The notes under the pieces: generated by a model
Seen by the model: only the letters and a program-made list of their open reading frames with translations
Told to the model about the DNA's origin: nothing
The model's database searches: none
Shown: positions 36,891 to 45,149 of the stretch, piece by piece
Position numbering within the stretch: the stretch's first letter is position 1
Layout of the letters: every line of letters starts with the position of its first letter
DNA from: Chromobacterium violaceum ATCC 12472
Lineage (GTDB): Bacteria; Pseudomonadota; Gammaproteobacteria; Burkholderiales; Chromobacteriaceae
Length of the DNA stretch: 64,000 nucleotides
Direction of reading: 5' to 3'
Assembly: GCF_000007705.1 (NCBI RefSeq)
Contig: NC_005085.1
Span: forward strand, 992,001-1,056,000
Program-made: the position numbers and the translations under genes

Positions 36891-38207
36891 ATGTTAAGCC
36901 GCAACGCGGCCGTGCCGCGGATCGTCATCGTCGGGGGCGGGGCAGGGGGGCTGGAGCTGGCCACCCGGCTGGGACGCACGCTGGGGGCGCGCCACCGCGC
37001 CCAGATCGTGCTGGTGGACGGCTCGCCCACCCATATCTGGAAACCGTTGCTGCATGAGGTGGCTACCGGCGCGCTGAATACCGGCGAGGATGAGGTCAAC
37101 TACTTCGCCCACGGCTACCGCAACGGTTACGACTTCGAGTTCGGCTACATGCAGGGCCTGGACCAGAAGCGCCGCACCATCCGCCTGTCGGCGATACCGG
37201 GCAGCGACGGCCAGCTGTTGAGCCCGGAGCGCGAGATCGGCTATGACTGGCTGGTGATCGCCGTCGGCGCCGAGGCCAATGATTTCGGCACGCCGGGCGT
37301 CGCCGAGCACGCGATGTTCCTGAATACCCCCAACGACGCCGAGAAGCTGCGCCACCGCGTGCTGGAGCAGGCCTTCCGCGCCAGCAGCGGCGAGGAGCCG
37401 GCGCGCGCGCTGTCCATCGCCATCGTCGGCGGCGGCGCCACCGGCGTCGAACTGGCGGCCGAGCTGAACCACACCATGTGCGAGCTGCACCACTACGGCG
37501 CGCGGCTGCAGCCGGAGCGGGTGAGAATCAGCGTGATCGAGGCCGCGGACCGCATCCTGGCCGCCGCGCCGCCGTCCTTGTCGGCCTATGCCGAGGAGCA
37601 GCTGGCCGGCAAGAACATCCGGGTGCTGACCGGCAGCCGGGTGGCGGCGGTGGAGGCCGACGGCGTGGCGCTGGCCGGCGGCAGCAAGGTGGAGGCCGAC
37701 ATCACGGTGTGGGCGGCCGGCGTCAAGGCCTCGGCCTGGCTGGCCGGCCTGGACGGGTTGGAGACCAATCGCGTCAACCAGCTGGTGGTGGATACCCGGC
37801 TGCATTGCGCCGGCGGCGACTGCATCTACGCGATGGGCGACTGCGCGGCGGCTCCGGATGGCGACAGCGGCCGCATGCTGGCGGCCACCGCCCAGGTGGC
37901 GCACCAGCAGGCGCGCTATCTGGCCGACGAACTGGCGCGCAGGCTGGACGACAAGCCGGCGCGGCCCTTCGTGTTCAAGCCGCAGGGCATGATGGTGTCG
38001 CTGGGCAAGCACACCGCGGTGGGCAGCCTGGCGGCGGTGGTGGGACCGAAGCGCGACTACCACGTGGAAGGCCGCGGCGCGAAGCTGATCTACGCCTCGC
38101 TGTACCGGATGCACCAGGCTGCGGTGCACGGCTGGGCGCTGGCGATTCTGCTGTTCATTGGCGACAAGCTGCGCCGCGCGGCGCGGCCGGCGTTGAAGCT
38201 GCACTGA
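36891..38207 (+). CDS. ndh: Type II NADH:quinone dehydrogenase
   Basis: A 438-residue FAD protein that oxidises NADH and reduces quinone without pumping protons. It has the FAD-binding IVIVGGGAGGLELA (residues 11-24), NAD-binding IAIVGGGATGVELA near 178, the second FAD motif YAMGDCA near 315 and a membrane-binding C-terminal helix (VHGWALAILLFIGDKLRR). AAGGAG lies nine bases before the ATG at 36891; an earlier TTG was rejected. A single-gene unit. Confidence 0.95.
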   Translation: MLSRNAAVPRIVIVGGGAGGLELATRLGRTLGARHRAQIVLVDGSPTHIWKPLLHEVATGALNTGEDEVNYFAHGYRNGYDFEFGYMQGLDQKRRTIRLSAIPGSDGQLLSPEREIGYDWLVIAVGAEANDFGTPGVAEHAMFLNTPNDAEKLRHRVLEQAFRASSGEEPARALSIAIVGGGATGVELAAELNHTMCELHHYGARLQPERVRISVIEAADRILAAAPPSLSAYAEEQLAGKNIRVLTGSRVAAVEADGVALAGGSKVEADITVWAAGVKASAWLAGLDGLETNRVNQLVVDTRLHCAGGDCIYAMGDCAAAPDGDSGRMLAATAQVAHQQARYLADELARRLDDKPARPFVFKPQGMMVSLGKHTAVGSLAAVVGPKRDYHVEGRGAKLIYASLYRMHQAAVHGWALAILLFIGDKLRRAARPALKLH

Positions 38208-38245
38208 GGCTGGTCCGGCGGGTGGTCCGAGGTCCGTCTGCATCG

Positions 38246-38278
38246 ATGCCGTTCGCCTGTTTGGCGAGCGGCATTTTT
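38246..38278 (+). terminator. Terminator after ndh
   Basis: ATGCCGTTCGCC (38246-38257) pairs with GGCGAGCGGCAT (38263-38274) with one G-U pair, followed by five T. Confidence 0.88.
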
Positions 38279-38343
38279 GTATCTTGAGATGGGATGGATT
38301 TTGGTGGAATCCGCATGCGCGGATGATGTTTCGGATGGCGGGG

Positions 38344-38527
38344 CTGCCCGCCGGGCAGGCCAGGGGGCTGCGCGGCCAGCCCCCCGGCACCCCCAGGCCG
38401 CCCCTCAGGCCGCGAGTTCCCGCCCTGAATTCTGAGGGCAAGGCGCTGGCGAACTCGGCGCGCGCTAACGTCGCGCGCCTCAAGCATGCGCCAGCTTAAG
38501 ACCTTGCCCTCAGCTTTCAGGACGGCG
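38344..38527. repeat. Array of three hairpins including a 98-base inverted repeat
   Basis: First CTGCCCG-C-CGGGCAG (38344-38358). Second GGGGGCTG/CAGCCCCC (38363-38384). Third, arms 38424-38443 and 38502-38521 match at 17 of 20 positions around CTGAGGGCAAGG/CCTTGCCCTCAG, with inner stems GCTGGCG/CGCCAGC and GGCGCGCG/CGCGCGCC. It has no T tract. It may be a REP/BIME-like element, a palindromic mobile repeat, or a structured RNA. Confidence 0.7.
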
Positions 38528-38779
38528 CGTCCAGAAGGGGAAGTTGGGCGCTTCATGATATCCAGGCTTCGAGTGCCCATCTAACCGCAATCGGCATCAT
38601 CTTGGTCCAAGGCTGTTTTGCCAGTGCCGGCCCAAAAAGGATTTAGATGGCTGCCGACAGCTGTGATTCATTGACACCGTTTGTATCTGGCTGGCCAGTG
38701 TTTGGTGCTGCGCCGCAGCTTGACCCGCTCCCGCCTTTCTTCGATGCTGTTTTGACATTCGCATATCGAAGGAGCGGGC

Positions 38780-40087
38780 ATGGAGTTGGGCAAGTGGCTG
38801 GACGAGCGTCCGCTGGGCGGGTTTCAGCACCGGCTGTTGGCCTTGTGCGGGCTGTGCATGATTCTGGACGGCTTCGACGTGCAGGCGATGGGCTATGTCG
38901 CGCCGGCCCTGCTGGAGGATTGGGGCATCGCCAAATCGGCGCTGGGGCCGGTGTTCGCCGCCGGGCTGTTCGGCTTGCTGCTGGGCGCGCTGCTGTTCGG
39001 CGCCTTGTCCGACCGGGTCGGTCGCCGGCCGGTGTTGCTGTCCTGCACCTTGATGTTCGCCTCGGGCATGCTGGCGACGGCGGCGGCGCAGACGCTGCCG
39101 CAGCTGATCGTCCTGCGTTTTCTCACCGGCCTGGGCTTGGGCGGCATCATGCCCAACGCGATGGCGCTGGCCGGCGAGTATAGTCCGGCGCGGCGGCGCG
39201 CCAGCCTGATGATGATCATTTCCTGCGGCTTCACCGCCGGCGCGCTGCTGGGCGGCCTGTTGGCGGCGTGGCTGATTCCGGCGCATGGCTGGCGCGCGGT
39301 ATTCGTGTTTGGCGGCGCCGCGCCCTTGCTGCTGTGGCTGCCCATGCTGCGGGCCCTGCCGGAGTCGGCGCGCTTCCTGCTGCTGCGCGGCCGCGCGCCT
39401 CAGGCCTTGTTCTGGCTGCGGCGGATGGAGCCGGGTCTGCCGGCCGACTGCCGGCCATGGCTGGCGGAGCCGCCGTCGGCGGGGAATTCCGTGGCCGCGC
39501 TGTTCGGCGGCGGGCTGGCTCGGCGCACGCTGCTGCTGTGGCTGCTGAGCTTTCTCAACCTGATCGTGCTGTATTTCCTGTCCAACTGGATGCCTTCGCT
39601 GTTGCGGGCGCAGGGGCTGGAGATGCGCGATGCGCTGCTGGCCGGCAGCATGCTGCAGCTGGGCGGCGTGGCCGGCACGTTGTCGCTGGGCTGGTGGATA
39701 GACCGCGGCGGGTTCCGCCGCGCCTTGCCGCCTTGCTTTCTGTTGGCGGCGCTTGGCTTGTGGCTGCTGGGGCAGGTGGAGGGGCAGGCCTTGTGGCTGT
39801 ACGCGCTGTTGTTCTGCGTCGGCTTCTTCATCATCGGCGGCCAACCGGCGGTCAACGCGCTGGCGGCCAGCGCCTATCCCACCGGCCTGCGGGCCACCGG
39901 CGTCGGCTGGAGCCTGGGCATCGGCCGCGTCGGTTCGGTGCTGGGGCCCTGGCTGGGCGGCGTGCTGATCGGCCTGGCCTGGAGCCAGGCGGCGCTGTTC
40001 GCGTTGCTGGCGCTGGTGTCGCTGGCCTCGGCCGCCGTGGTGTGGGCCTACCACCGCGAGCGGCCGCGCCAGGGCGGGTCGCTTTAA
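38780..40087 (+). CDS. MFS transporter, aromatic acid:H+ symporter (AAHS) type
   Basis: A 435-residue twelve-helix permease. The start FQHRLLALCGLCMILDGFDVQAMGYVAP and loop LSDRVGRRPVLL match the AAHS group (4-hydroxybenzoate transporter PcaK and relatives), which import aromatic acids. FDVQAMGY contains the family DGFD motif in helix 1. GAAGGAG precedes the ATG. No aromatic acid genes adjoin it, so the exact substrate is open. Its stop overlaps the stop of the convergent next gene. Confidence 0.9.
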   Translation: MELGKWLDERPLGGFQHRLLALCGLCMILDGFDVQAMGYVAPALLEDWGIAKSALGPVFAAGLFGLLLGALLFGALSDRVGRRPVLLSCTLMFASGMLATAAAQTLPQLIVLRFLTGLGLGGIMPNAMALAGEYSPARRRASLMMIISCGFTAGALLGGLLAAWLIPAHGWRAVFVFGGAAPLLLWLPMLRALPESARFLLLRGRAPQALFWLRRMEPGLPADCRPWLAEPPSAGNSVAALFGGGLARRTLLLWLLSFLNLIVLYFLSNWMPSLLRAQGLEMRDALLAGSMLQLGGVAGTLSLGWWIDRGGFRRALPPCFLLAALGLWLLGQVEGQALWLYALLFCVGFFIIGGQPAVNALAASAYPTGLRATGVGWSLGIGRVGSVLGPWLGGVLIGLAWSQAALFALLALVSLASAAVVWAYHRERPRQGGSL

Positions 40088-40452
40088 ATCGCCAGCAGCG
40101 CGGCGAGCACGCGGCGGTCTTCGGCCAGCAGGATGTTGAAGGTGCGGCAGACGGCCTGGGTGTCCATGCACTCGACGCCGATGCCGGCCTGGGTCAGCGC
40201 GGCGTACAGCCGCGGGTGGACGAAGCGCTGGGTCGCGCCGGAGCCGAACAGCACCACTTCCGGCCGGTAGGCCAGCAGCGCCTCGAAGTGCGCGGCGGCC
40301 AGGCCGGCGAAGTCCGGCGCGGCCCAGGCGGAAATCTCGTCGGCGCTGACGATCAGGTTGCCGTCGTGGCGTTGGGCGTTGATCAGCACATGGCCTGCGC
40401 CGTAGCCTGTGAACAGGTTCTGGCCGGGTCCCAGCGATTGCTGCATTTTCAT
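40084..40452 (-). CDS. Mth938-like (DUF498/NDUFAF3 family) protein
   Basis: A 122-residue soluble protein with the Mth938 fold pattern: GYGAGHVLINAQRHDGNLIVS, PEVVLFGSGATQRFVHP and GIGVECMDTQAVCRTFNILLAEDRRV. Bacterial members have unknown function; the mitochondrial relative NDUFAF3 assists complex I assembly. ATG at 40452 is inferred from family length. Its stop shares bases with the stop of the convergent MFS gene. Confidence 0.85.
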   Translation of the reverse strand: MKMQQSLGPGQNLFTGYGAGHVLINAQRHDGNLIVSADEISAWAAPDFAGLAAAHFEALLAYRPEVVLFGSGATQRFVHPRLYAALTQAGIGVECMDTQAVCRTFNILLAEDRRVLAALLAI

Positions 40453-40688
40453 CGGATTGGCTCCATCGACGTAGGTTGGCGGCGCGGCGGGCGGGCCGCG
40501 CGGCGGCGCTGTGCAGCGCACCAAAGATTGGGATAGGATTATACCCAGACCCGGGGCCGGCGCGACCACGCGCGAAGCGCGGTTATCGCGACGGCCGGAC
40601 CATGACAAGAGATCCCATGAAACAACCACACCGCCAACGCAAGACCGTTCCGTCCGGCGGGCGGCCTGAAACGGAAACCGCCGCCGCC

Positions 40689-41921
40689 ATGCAGCCAGTA
40701 CACAAGTCTCAGAAACTCGCCAACGTCTGTTACGACATCCGCGGACCGGTGCTCGAACACGCGAAGAGGATGGAGGACGAGGGGCACCGCATCATCAAGC
40801 TGAACATCGGCAACCCGGCGCCGTTCGGCTTCTTCGCCCCGGACGAGATCATCGAGGACGTGATCGTCAACCTGCCGGCGGCGTCCGGTTACTCCGACTC
40901 CAAGGGTCTGTTCGCCGCGCGCAAGGCCATCATGCATTACGCGCAGCAGAAGCACCTGCCCAACGTGGCGATGGACGACATCATCGTCGGCAACGGCGTG
41001 TCCGAGCTGATCGTGATGGCGATGCAGGCGCTGCTGGACAACGGCGACGAAGTGCTGGTGCCGGCGCCGGATTATCCGCTGTGGACCGCGGCGGTGAGCC
41101 TGGCCGGCGGCAAGGCCGTGCACTACTTGTGCGACGAGGAGCAGGGCTGGTTCCCCAGCATCGACGACATCCGCGCCAAGATCACGCCGACCACCCGCGC
41201 CATCGTCATCATCAACCCGAACAATCCGACCGGCGCGGTGTATCCGCCCGCGCTGCTGCAGCAGATCGTCGACGTCGCGCGCCAGCACCAGCTGATCATC
41301 TATGCCGACGAGATCTACGACAAGGTGCTGTACGACGCGGTCCGGCACACTTCCATCGCCTCCTTGGCGCCGGACCTGTTCGTGGTGACGCTGAACGGCC
41401 TGTCCAAGAACTACCGCGCCTGCGGTTACCGCGCCGGCTGGATGATCCTGTCGGGCGAGAAAAAGCACGCCAAGGACTACATCGAAGGCCTGAACATGCT
41501 GGCTTCGATGCGGCTGTGCGCCAACGTGCCGTCGCAATACGCGATCCAGACCGCGCTGGGCGGCTACCAGAGCATCGACGACCTGGTGGCGCCGGGCGGA
41601 CGCCTGGCGCGCCAGCGCGACCTCGCCCACAAGCTGCTGACCGAGATTCCGGGCGTGTCCTGCGTCAAGCCGCAGGGCGCGCTGTACCTGTTCCCCAGGC
41701 TGGATCCCAAGGTCTACCCGATCGCCGACGACCAGCAGTTCATCCTGGAACTGCTGCAGCAGGAGAAGGTATTGCTGGTGCAGGGCAGCGGTTTCAACTG
41801 GATTGCGCCCGATCACTTCCGCGTGGTATTCCTTCCCAACTCGGACGATCTGATCGAGGCCATCGGCCGCATCGCGCGCTTCCTGGAAAGCTACCGCAAG
41901 CGTCACGGCGCTGCCGAGTAA
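40689..41921 (+). CDS. alaA: AlaA-like pyridoxal phosphate aminotransferase
   Basis: Class I aminotransferase, probably glutamate-pyruvate (alanine) transaminase. The 410-residue protein starts KSQKLANVCYDIRGPVLEHAKRM like E. coli AlaA, and has NPNNPTGAVYPP, YADEIYDKVLYD and the PLP lysine in LNGLSKNYRACGYRAGW. The ATG at 40689 gives the family length; an in-frame ATG at 40617 would add 24 residues and cannot be excluded. It precedes hom in the same direction across 116 bases. Confidence 0.9.
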   Translation: MQPVHKSQKLANVCYDIRGPVLEHAKRMEDEGHRIIKLNIGNPAPFGFFAPDEIIEDVIVNLPAASGYSDSKGLFAARKAIMHYAQQKHLPNVAMDDIIVGNGVSELIVMAMQALLDNGDEVLVPAPDYPLWTAAVSLAGGKAVHYLCDEEQGWFPSIDDIRAKITPTTRAIVIINPNNPTGAVYPPALLQQIVDVARQHQLIIYADEIYDKVLYDAVRHTSIASLAPDLFVVTLNGLSKNYRACGYRAGWMILSGEKKHAKDYIEGLNMLASMRLCANVPSQYAIQTALGGYQSIDDLVAPGGRLARQRDLAHKLLTEIPGVSCVKPQGALYLFPRLDPKVYPIADDQQFILELLQQEKVLLVQGSGFNWIAPDHFRVVFLPNSDDLIEAIGRIARFLESYRKRHGAAE

Positions 41922-41969
41922 GCGTTTGAAAGCGGGCGGCGGGGCGCGTTCCCGCCGCTCGAGGACCGC

Positions 41970-42006
41970 CTGGACAGGAAGCGCCTGTCCAGACGGCCTT
42001 CGGCCG
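41970..42006 (+). repeat. Two adjacent hairpins in the hom leader
   Basis: CTGGACAGG-AAGCG-CCTGTCCAG (41970-41992) extends to 13 bp with one mismatch, and CGGCC-TTC-GGCCG follows at once. They lie 32-70 bases before the hom ATG with no T tract and no obvious leader peptide rich in Thr codons. Confidence 0.5.
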
Positions 42007-42037
42007 GAATAAAACCAGGGACTGAATGGAGATGTGC

Positions 42038-43348
42038 ATGAAACCGATCAATATCGGCCTGATGGGCGTGGGCACCGTGGGCGGCGGCACCGCCACCGTG
42101 CTGAAACGGAACGCAGGCGAGATCACCCGCCGCGCCGGCCGCGAGATCCGCCTGATCCAGGCCGCCAACCGCGACGTGGCCAAGGCGCGGGCGGCGCTGG
42201 GGCCGGAGGTGCCGGTGGTGGACGACGCGCTGCAGATCGTCAACAACCCGGACGTCGACATCGTGGTCGAGCTGATCGGCGGCGACACCGTCGCCAAGGA
42301 TCTGGTGCTGAAGGCGATCGAAAACGGCAAGCACGTGGTCACCGCCAACAAGAAGCTGCTGGCGCTGCACGGCACCGAGATCTTCGCCCGCGCGCAGGAA
42401 AAGGGCGTGATGGTGGCCTTCGAAGCCGCGGTGGCCGGCGGCATCCCCATCATCAAGACCCTGCGCGAAGGCCTGGCGGCCAACCGCATCGAATGGATCG
42501 CCGGCATCATCAACGGCACCTCCAACTTCATCCTGACCGAGATGCGCGACAAGGGCGCGAGCTTCGCCGACGTGCTGGCCGAGGCGCAGAAGCTGGGCTA
42601 TGCCGAGGCGGACCCGACCTTCGACATCGAAGGCCACGACGCGGGCCACAAGCTGACCATCATGGCGGCGCTGGCTTTCGGCATCCCGATGCAGTTCGAC
42701 CAGTGCTATCTGGAGGGCATCAGCAAGTTGGACGGCCGCGACATCCGCTACGCGGAGGAGTTGGGCTACCGCGTCAAGCTGCTGGGCCTGACCCGCCGCA
42801 CCGACAAGGGCGTGGAGCTGCGCGTGCATCCGACGCTGATCCCGGAAGGCCGGCTGATCGCCAACGTCAACGGCGTGATGAACGCGGTGCTGGTCAAGGG
42901 CGACGCGCTGGGCCCGACCTTGTACTACGGCGCCGGCGCCGGCGCGCTGCCCACCGCCTCCGCGGTGGTGGCCGACATCGTCGACGTCACCCGCCTGCTG
43001 ACCTCGGACCCGGAGCACCGCGTGCCGCACCTGGCCTTCCAGCCCGACCAGCTGCAGGATCTGCCCATCCTGCCGATCGCCGAGGTCACCAGCTCCTACT
43101 ACTTGCGCATCGGGGCGATAGACCGCGCCGGCGTGCTGGCCAACATCACCCGCCTGCTGGCGGAGAACGGCATCTCGATCGAGGCGCTGATCCAGAAGGG
43201 CTCGGTGTCCGACGGCACCGCCGAAGTCGTGATCCTGACCCACCGCGTGCAGGAGAAGGCGATCAATCGCGCCATCGCCGGCATCGAGGCGCTGGACAGC
43301 GTCGACGGCAAGGTGGTGCGTTTGCGAATGGAAGAGTTGAATGACTAA
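42038..43348 (+). CDS. hom: Homoserine dehydrogenase
   Basis: NADPH-dependent reduction of aspartate semialdehyde to homoserine, the branch to threonine and methionine. The 436-residue protein has the Rossmann start NIGLMGVGTVGGGTATVL, KHVVTANKKLLA, GIINGTSNFILTEM with the catalytic Lys/Glu region GYAEADPTFDIEGHDAGHKL, and a C-terminal ACT domain (about 350-430, YYLRIGAIDRAGVLANITRLL) for threonine feedback. The ATG at 42038 has GGAG at good distance. Its 3' end overlaps the next gene by 8 bases. Confidence 0.97.
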   Translation: MKPINIGLMGVGTVGGGTATVLKRNAGEITRRAGREIRLIQAANRDVAKARAALGPEVPVVDDALQIVNNPDVDIVVELIGGDTVAKDLVLKAIENGKHVVTANKKLLALHGTEIFARAQEKGVMVAFEAAVAGGIPIIKTLREGLAANRIEWIAGIINGTSNFILTEMRDKGASFADVLAEAQKLGYAEADPTFDIEGHDAGHKLTIMAALAFGIPMQFDQCYLEGISKLDGRDIRYAEELGYRVKLLGLTRRTDKGVELRVHPTLIPEGRLIANVNGVMNAVLVKGDALGPTLYYGAGAGALPTASAVVADIVDVTRLLTSDPEHRVPHLAFQPDQLQDLPILPIAEVTSSYYLRIGAIDRAGVLANITRLLAENGISIEALIQKGSVSDGTAEVVILTHRVQEKAINRAIAGIEALDSVDGKVVRLRMEELND

Positions 43349-43673
43349 GTTCTTGCAAGCCGGACTGTGCGCCGCGCTGTTTTCCGGCGTCGCCGCCGCC
43401 ACGCCGCTCAGCCCCGGCCAGCACCAGCTGCTGCAGGGTTTCCTGATGCGCGGCTGCGTCAAGCGCACGCCGGCGTCCGACGGCGTCGGCCAGCCCGGCA
43501 ACGAGCAGGTGCAGCGCTACTGCGAGTGCGCCAGCGAGAAGCTGGCCAGCACCTTCACCTCGGAGGAGGTGATGGGCGTGGTGACCGGCCAGATCAAGAA
43601 AGACGATCCGCGCGGCAAGCAGCGGCTGAAGGAAGCCTCCGCCGCCTGCGGCCAATACCTGGAACAACGTTGA
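43341..43673 (+). CDS. Small secreted cysteine-containing protein between hom and thrC
   Basis: A 110-residue protein with a signal peptide (cleavage near residue 20, GVAAATP). The mature part has four cysteines, in MRGCVK, RYCECASEKL and SAACGQYL, so one or two disulphides are likely in the periplasm. It overlaps hom by 8 bases and its TGA overlaps the thrC ATG (TGATG), so it is co-translated with threonine biosynthesis genes. I do not recognise the family. Its context is odd because hom and thrC products are cytoplasmic. Confidence 0.75.
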   Translation: MTKFLQAGLCAALFSGVAAATPLSPGQHQLLQGFLMRGCVKRTPASDGVGQPGNEQVQRYCECASEKLASTFTSEEVMGVVTGQIKKDDPRGKQRLKEASAACGQYLEQR

Positions 43674-45082
43674 TGCGATATATCAGTACCCGCGGCGGCA
43701 TGGCGCCGCTGCCGTTTTGCGAAACCGTGCTGATGGGCCTGGCGCCGGACGGCGGCCTGCTGTTGCCGGAGCGCTATCCCAGGATCGACCGAGCCACGCT
43801 GGATGCCTGGCGGCAACTGGGCTACGCCGAGCTGGCGTTCGAGATCATCCGCCTGTTCGCCGACGACATCCCGGCGGACGACCTGAAAGGCATCGTCGCG
43901 CGGGCCTACCGCGCGGAAACCTTCGGCAGCGAGGCCATCGCGCCGATCAAGCGCCTGCATGACGGCCTGGCCATCCTGGAGCTGTCCAACGGTCCGACGC
44001 TGGCGTTCAAGGACATGGCGATGCAGTTCCTCGGCCAGCTGTTCGAATACGTGCTGGAGAAGCGCGGCGAGACGTTGAACATCCTGGGCGCCACCTCCGG
44101 CGACACCGGTTCCGCCGCCGAATACGCGATGCGCGGCAAGCGCGGCATCCAGGTGTTCATGCTGAGCCCGGACGGCAAGATGAGCGCCTTCCAGCGCGCG
44201 CAGATGTACAGCCTGCAGGATGAGAACATCCACAACATCGCCATCCAGGGCATGTTCGACGACTGCCAGGACATCGTGAAGGCGGTGCAGAACGACCACG
44301 CCTTCAAGGCGAAGCATAAGATCGGCACGGTCAATTCGATCAACTGGGCCCGGGTCGTCGCCCAGGTGGTGTACTACTTCCACGGCTATTTCCGCGCCAC
44401 GGCGAGCAACGACGAGAGAGTCAGCTTCTGCGTGCCGTCCGGCAACTTCGGCAACGTCTGCGCCGGCCACGTGGCGCGCCAGATGGGCCTGCCCATCGAG
44501 CGCCTGATCGTCGCCACCAACGAGAACGACGTGCTGGACGAATTCTTCCGCACCGGCCGCTACGCGCCGCGCGGCAGCGAGCGCACCTATGTCACCTCCA
44601 GCCCGTCGATGGACATCTCCAAGGCCTCCAACTTCGAGCGCTTCGTTTTCGATCTGGTCGGCCGCGACGGGGCCGAGGTCAAGCGGCTGTGGGCCGAGGT
44701 GGACGCCGGCGGCGGCTTCCAGCTGGATGCTGACGCCATGGGCCGGGTGCGCGACGCGTTTGGCTTCGTGTCCGGCAAGAGCGCGCACGCCGACCGCATT
44801 GCGACCATCCGCCAGGTGGACGCTGAGGACGGCGTGGTGGTGGACACCCACACCGCCGACGGCATCAAGGCGGCGCGCGAGCTGCGCCGCGAAGGCGAAA
44901 CCGTGGTTTGTCTGGAAACCGCGCTGCCGGCCAAGTTCGCCGAGACCATCCGCGAGGCGCTGGACCGCGATCCGCCGCGGCCGGCCGGTTTCGAGGCGCT
45001 GGAATCGCTGCCGCAGCGGGTGGTGACGCTGCCGGCGGACGCCGGCAAGGTGAAGGCGCTGATCGAGAAGACGCTGGGCTGA
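43673..45082 (+). CDS. thrC: Threonine synthase
   Basis: PLP enzyme that turns O-phosphohomoserine into threonine. The 469-residue protein has the start MRYISTRGGMAPLPFCETVLMGLAPDGGLLLP split by normal family spacing, the PLP lysine in LAFKDMAMQFLG near residue 110, GATSGDTGSAAEYAM and SGNFGNVCAG. It begins on the stop of the small secreted protein gene. With hom it forms the threonine operon; thrB is not in the window, so homoserine kinase must lie elsewhere. Confidence 0.96.
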   Translation: MRYISTRGGMAPLPFCETVLMGLAPDGGLLLPERYPRIDRATLDAWRQLGYAELAFEIIRLFADDIPADDLKGIVARAYRAETFGSEAIAPIKRLHDGLAILELSNGPTLAFKDMAMQFLGQLFEYVLEKRGETLNILGATSGDTGSAAEYAMRGKRGIQVFMLSPDGKMSAFQRAQMYSLQDENIHNIAIQGMFDDCQDIVKAVQNDHAFKAKHKIGTVNSINWARVVAQVVYYFHGYFRATASNDERVSFCVPSGNFGNVCAGHVARQMGLPIERLIVATNENDVLDEFFRTGRYAPRGSERTYVTSSPSMDISKASNFERFVFDLVGRDGAEVKRLWAEVDAGGGFQLDADAMGRVRDAFGFVSGKSAHADRIATIRQVDAEDGVVVDTHTADGIKAARELRREGETVVCLETALPAKFAETIREALDRDPPRPAGFEALESLPQRVVTLPADAGKVKALIEKTLG

Positions 45083-45106
45083 TTCCGGCACGGCGCTCAG
45101 GTAAAA

Positions 45107-45137
45107 AAACAGGCTCACTCGGGAGCCTGTTTCGTTT
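45107..45137. terminator. Terminator between thrC and the esterase gene
   Basis: AAACAGGCTC (45107-45116) pairs with GAGCCTGTTT (45123-45132). An A run before and a T-rich stretch after allow use from both strands. Confidence 0.85.
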
Positions 45138-45149
45138 TGGGCGAAACGA

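Larger units (their letters stand above)
38208..38779. other. Long intergenic region, no gene
   Basis: The 570 bases between ndh and the AAHS transporter hold a terminator (38246-38278), then a series of hairpins (described separately), then about 250 bases with average composition and no convincing ORF. Short plus-strand frames exist but have no ribosome site or codon bias. A TTGACA (38671-38676) is present without a matching -10. Confidence 0.6.

Noticed and set aside
38284-38499. Plus-strand frame of 71 codons through the structured intergenic region
   Set aside because: It is produced by the GC-rich palindromes and has no ribosome site or family similarity.
38671-38676. TTGACA as promoter of the AAHS transporter gene
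   Set aside because: No -10 hexamer occurs 16-18 bases downstream.
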